Shown here piece after piece: positions 9,480-11,279 of a stretch of 11,279 nucleotides of DNA (position 1 is the stretch's first letter; every line of letters begins with the position of its first letter). A model generated the notes under the pieces. It was not told the DNA's origin. It worked only from the letters and a program-made list of their open reading frames with translations, and made no database searches. Source of the DNA: DASSKF01 sp035690725 (GTDB lineage Bacteria; Actinomycetota; Actinomycetes; Actinomycetales; Dermatophilaceae). The translations under genes and the position numbers were made by a program. The stretch is taken from the NCBI GenBank assembly GCA_035690725.1, contig DASSKF010000093.1, positions 1 through 11,279 on the forward strand, in the 5' to 3' direction.

Positions 9480-9806
9480 ATGACGTACGTCATCGCCCAG
9501 CCATGCGTCGACCTGAAGGACCTGGCCTGCATCGAGGAGTGCCCGGTCGACTGCATCTACGAGGGTGAACGCTCGCTGTACATCCACCCCGACGAGTGCG
9601 TGGACTGCGGAGCCTGCGAGCCGGTGTGCCCGGTGGAGGCGATCTACTACGAGGACGACACCCCGGAGGAGTGGGCCGAGTACTACAAGGCCAACGTCGA
9701 GTTCTTCGACGACCTCGGCAGCCCGGGCGGTGCCGCCAAGCTCGGCAAGATCCCGAAGGACCACCCGATCATCGCGGCGCTGCCGCCTCAGGAGCACGAC
9801 GAGTGA
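9480..9806 (+). CDS. fdxA: 7Fe ferredoxin, [3Fe-4S][4Fe-4S]
   Basis: A 108-aa soluble electron carrier of the actinobacterial FdxA/FdxC type, closely resembling M. tuberculosis FdxC. The start MTYVIAQPCVD is diagnostic. By comparison with Azotobacter ferredoxin I, C9, C17 and C50 would bind the [3Fe-4S] cluster, C21, C40, C43 and C46 the [4Fe-4S] cluster, and C25 would be free. The motif IHPDECVDCGACEPVCPVEA (35-54) contains the second cysteine set. The acidic C-terminal half (DDTPEEWAEYYKAN and following, about 59-108) is usual for this group. An excellent ribosome binding site sets the ATG. It lies 40 nt upstream of dapC, a gene pair conserved across actinobacteria. Its redox partner is not encoded here. 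fdxC would be an equally valid name. Confidence 0.95.
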   Translation: MTYVIAQPCVDLKDLACIEECPVDCIYEGERSLYIHPDECVDCGACEPVCPVEAIYYEDDTPEEWAEYYKANVEFFDDLGSPGGAAKLGKIPKDHPIIAALPPQEHDE

Positions 9807-9846
9807 CCCACCTGCGCCGGCGTCCGGCACCCCCAGCGGTCGACGC

Positions 9847-10977
9847 GTGCTGACGCTGCCCGACTTCCCCTGGGACACCCTCACCGACGTCAAGCGACGG
9901 GCCGGCGAGCACCCGCGCGGGCTCGTCGACCTCTCGGTCGGCACCCCGGTCGACCCGACGCCCAAGGCGGTCCAGCAGGCGCTCCTGGAGGCCGCGGACG
10001 CCCCCGGCTACCCGCAGACGTGGGGAACGCCCCGGCTGCGGGATGCGGTCAGCGACTGGTTCGCCCGCCGGCGGGGGACCCCGGGTCTGGACCCCGACGG
10101 CGTCCTGCCGACGATCGGCAGCAAGGAGCTCGTCGCGTGGCTGCCGACCATCCTCGGGCTGGGCGAGGGCGACATCATCGCGTTCCCCGACATCGCGTAC
10201 CCCACCTACGACGTCGGTGCCCGCCTCGCGGGCGCGTCCTCCCTGCCGATGCGCAGCCTGACCGGCCTCGGCCCGATGACCCGCGCCACCACTCCGAAGC
10301 TGCTGTGGCTCAACACTCCCGGGAACCCCACCGGGCAGGTGCTCGGCGTGGGGCACCTGCGAAAGGTGGTGCTCTGGGCCCGCCAGCACGGTGTCGTCGT
10401 CGCCAGCGACGAGTGCTACGCCGAGCTGGACTGGCGCGCCGACGATGACGCTGGGCCGGGGTCCGATGAGCTGACCACGCCGAGCCTGCTCGACCCACGC
10501 GTGTGCGACGGGGACCACGAGGGCCTGCTCGTCGTCTACTCGGCCTCCAAGCAGAGCAACCTCGCCGGCTACCGCGCCGCGTTCGCGGCCGGGGACGTGG
10601 CCCTGGTGCGCCGCCTTCTCGAGGTGCGCAAGCACGCGGGGATGATCGTGCCCACGCCCGTGCAGCACGCGCTCGCCGCCGCCCTCGGCGACGAGACCCA
10701 CGTCGCCGAGCAGAAGCAGCGGTATGCCGCGCGCCGGGCCGTCCTGCGCCCCGCCCTGGAGGCGGCCGGGTTCCGGGTGGACCACTCGCAGGCCGGGCTC
10801 TACCTGTGGGCGACCCGCGACGAGCCCGCCGCCGAGACGATCGCCTGGCTGGCCGAGCGGGGCATCCTCGCCGCCCCCGGCACCTTCTACGGGGCCGCCG
10901 GCGCCCAGCACGTGCGGATCGCGCTCACGGCGACCGACGAGAGGGTCGCGGAGGGCGCCGCCCGGCTGCGCCGCTGA
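9847..10977 (+). CDS. dapC: Succinyldiaminopimelate aminotransferase DapC
   Basis: PLP-dependent class I/II aminotransferase, 376 aa, cytosolic. It transfers an amino group from glutamate to N-succinyl-2-amino-6-ketopimelate in the diaminopimelate/lysine pathway, feeding peptidoglycan. The sequence follows M. tuberculosis DapC closely. Landmarks are FPWDTL (7-12), DLSVGTPVDP (28-37), AYPTYDVGARLAG (117-129), NTPGNPTG (156-163, PLP-site N160), SDECYAEL (187-194, D188 and Y191), the Schiff-base lysine K235 in SASKQSNLAGYR, and HVRIALTATDERV (355-367, carboxylate-binding R357). The GTG start puts FPWDTL at the usual distance from the N terminus. The frame stays open upstream into fdxA, but those codons add nothing conserved. 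The ribosome binding site is weak (AGCGG). It probably shares a transcript with fdxA. A hairpin follows 17 nt after its stop. Confidence 0.92.
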   Translation: MLTLPDFPWDTLTDVKRRAGEHPRGLVDLSVGTPVDPTPKAVQQALLEAADAPGYPQTWGTPRLRDAVSDWFARRRGTPGLDPDGVLPTIGSKELVAWLPTILGLGEGDIIAFPDIAYPTYDVGARLAGASSLPMRSLTGLGPMTRATTPKLLWLNTPGNPTGQVLGVGHLRKVVLWARQHGVVVASDECYAELDWRADDDAGPGSDELTTPSLLDPRVCDGDHEGLLVVYSASKQSNLAGYRAAFAAGDVALVRRLLEVRKHAGMIVPTPVQHALAAALGDETHVAEQKQRYAARRAVLRPALEAAGFRVDHSQAGLYLWATRDEPAAETIAWLAERGILAAPGTFYGAAGAQHVRIALTATDERVAEGAARLRR

Positions 10978-10994
10978 CCCGGCAGAAGGTCACC

Positions 10995-11018
10995 CGAGGG
11001 GATTTGCCGTTCCCCTCG
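10995..11018. terminator. Inverted repeat after dapC, terminator or operator
   Basis: CGAGGGGA (10995-11002) and TCCCCTCG (11011-11018) are perfect 8-bp complements around the 8-nt loop TTTGCCGT. Further C-G pairs are possible outside through a one-base bulge. Placed 17 nt after dapC, it could end that transcript, though no T-run follows. It also overlaps the putative -35 of gltA, so it may be a regulator site instead. Confidence 0.5.
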
Positions 11019-11034
11019 CGGGCTGGGGTACCGT
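11004..11034 (+). promoter_or_regulatory. Candidate gltA promoter
   Basis: TTGCCG (11004-11009) resembles a -35 (4 of 6 to TTGACA). TACCGT (11029-11034) fits the TAnnnT form of an actinobacterial -10. The spacer is 19 nt, longer than ideal. A start near 11041 would give a leader of about 47 nt. The -35 lies in the loop of the 10995-11018 inverted repeat. Confidence 0.35.
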
Positions 11035-11075
11035 CATGGACGCTGACTTTTGCCTGACGATGAGGTCGGGCCGCT

Positions 11076-11081
11076 AGGAGG
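11076..11081 (+). promoter_or_regulatory. Ribosome binding site of gltA
   Basis: A perfect AGGAGG stands 6 nt before the ATG at 11088 and fixes the start of the citrate synthase gene. Confidence 0.85.
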
Positions 11082-11087
11082 ACGTAG

Positions 11088-11279
11088 ATGACGAACGACT
11101 CAGGAGCGACGCTGCGCTCCGGTGACCAGGAGCTCGAGCTCCCGCTCGTGGAGGCGGTCGAGGGCAATGACGGCTATGACATCTCGCCGCTGCTGAAGGA
11201 GACCGGGCGGGTCACGCTCGACGTCGGCTTCGTCAACACGGCCTCGTGCCAGTCCCAGATCACCTACATCGACGGGGCG
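11088..11279 (+). CDS. gltA: Citrate synthase, N-terminal part (runs off the window)
   Basis: The first 64 codons of a type II (hexameric-type) citrate synthase, which condenses acetyl-CoA and oxaloacetate to open the TCA cycle. The visible part matches the family's N-terminal beta domain: ELELPLVEAVEGNDGYDISP (15-34), LLKETGRVTLDVGFVNTASC (35-54), then a QSQITYIDG stretch in the place where related enzymes have a CxSxITYIDG-like segment. The catalytic His and Asp residues lie beyond the window, so activity cannot be judged. The strong ribosome binding site, own promoter candidate and preceding hairpin suggest it is transcribed separately from dapC. Confidence 0.88.
   Translation, partial: MTNDSGATLRSGDQELELPLVEAVEGNDGYDISPLLKETGRVTLDVGFVNTASCQSQITYIDGA

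Overview
The window is high-GC DNA (about 70% G+C by eye, with third codon positions almost always G or C). It comes from a mycothiol-producing actinomycete. The mycothiol gene mshB, the actinobacterial type of 7Fe ferredoxin, a dapC-type diaminopimelate aminotransferase and the GTG/TTG starts all fit. A Micrococcales relative of the Intrasporangiaceae is a reasonable guess, but the sequence alone does not prove it. I see no transposase, integrase, tRNA, rRNA or CRISPR array, and no gene with foreign-looking composition. This is chromosomal core.

Layout. Positions 100-6436 (+) read as one operon: an oligopeptide/dipeptide ABC permease (DppB type), two ABC ATPases (DppD and DppF types), MshB deacetylase, a small flavin reductase and a membrane-anchored VanW-family protein. 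From dppD onward each gene overlaps the next by 1 or 4 bases (ATGA or TAGTG junctions), so translation is probably coupled. A partner permease (DppC) and the binding protein of this transporter are not between dppB and dppD, so they must lie upstream of the window or elsewhere. After a 69-bp gap comes a family 5 solute-binding lipoprotein (6506-8314, +). It converges, with a 10-bp gap, on a GNAT acetyltransferase of the cg3035/Rv0428c type (8325-9341, -). A 138-bp divergent intergenic region then leads to fdxA (9480-9806, +), followed by dapC (9847-10977, +). A hairpin-containing gap precedes gltA (citrate synthase), whose first 64 codons close the window.

How the genes work together. The dpp genes import peptides, and the lipoprotein may be an additional or alternative binding subunit. 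MshB makes GlcN-Ins, the direct precursor of mycothiol, so peptide uptake (a possible cysteine source) and thiol synthesis share a transcript. Ferredoxin, succinyl-DAP aminotransferase (lysine and peptidoglycan precursor) and citrate synthase are housekeeping functions. In Mycobacterium tuberculosis an SBP-like lipoprotein (lpqW), mshB, fdxC and dapC also lie within one neighbourhood in this order, apart from inserted genes. The window therefore looks like a conserved actinobacterial core cluster.

I did not find a clearly undescribed system. The items most worth a second look are the mshB-flavin reductase-vanW tail of the peptide-transporter operon, an inverted repeat that overlaps the putative gltA promoter, the start-site ambiguity of the lipoprotein, and an apparently enriched heptamer, GTATGCC.
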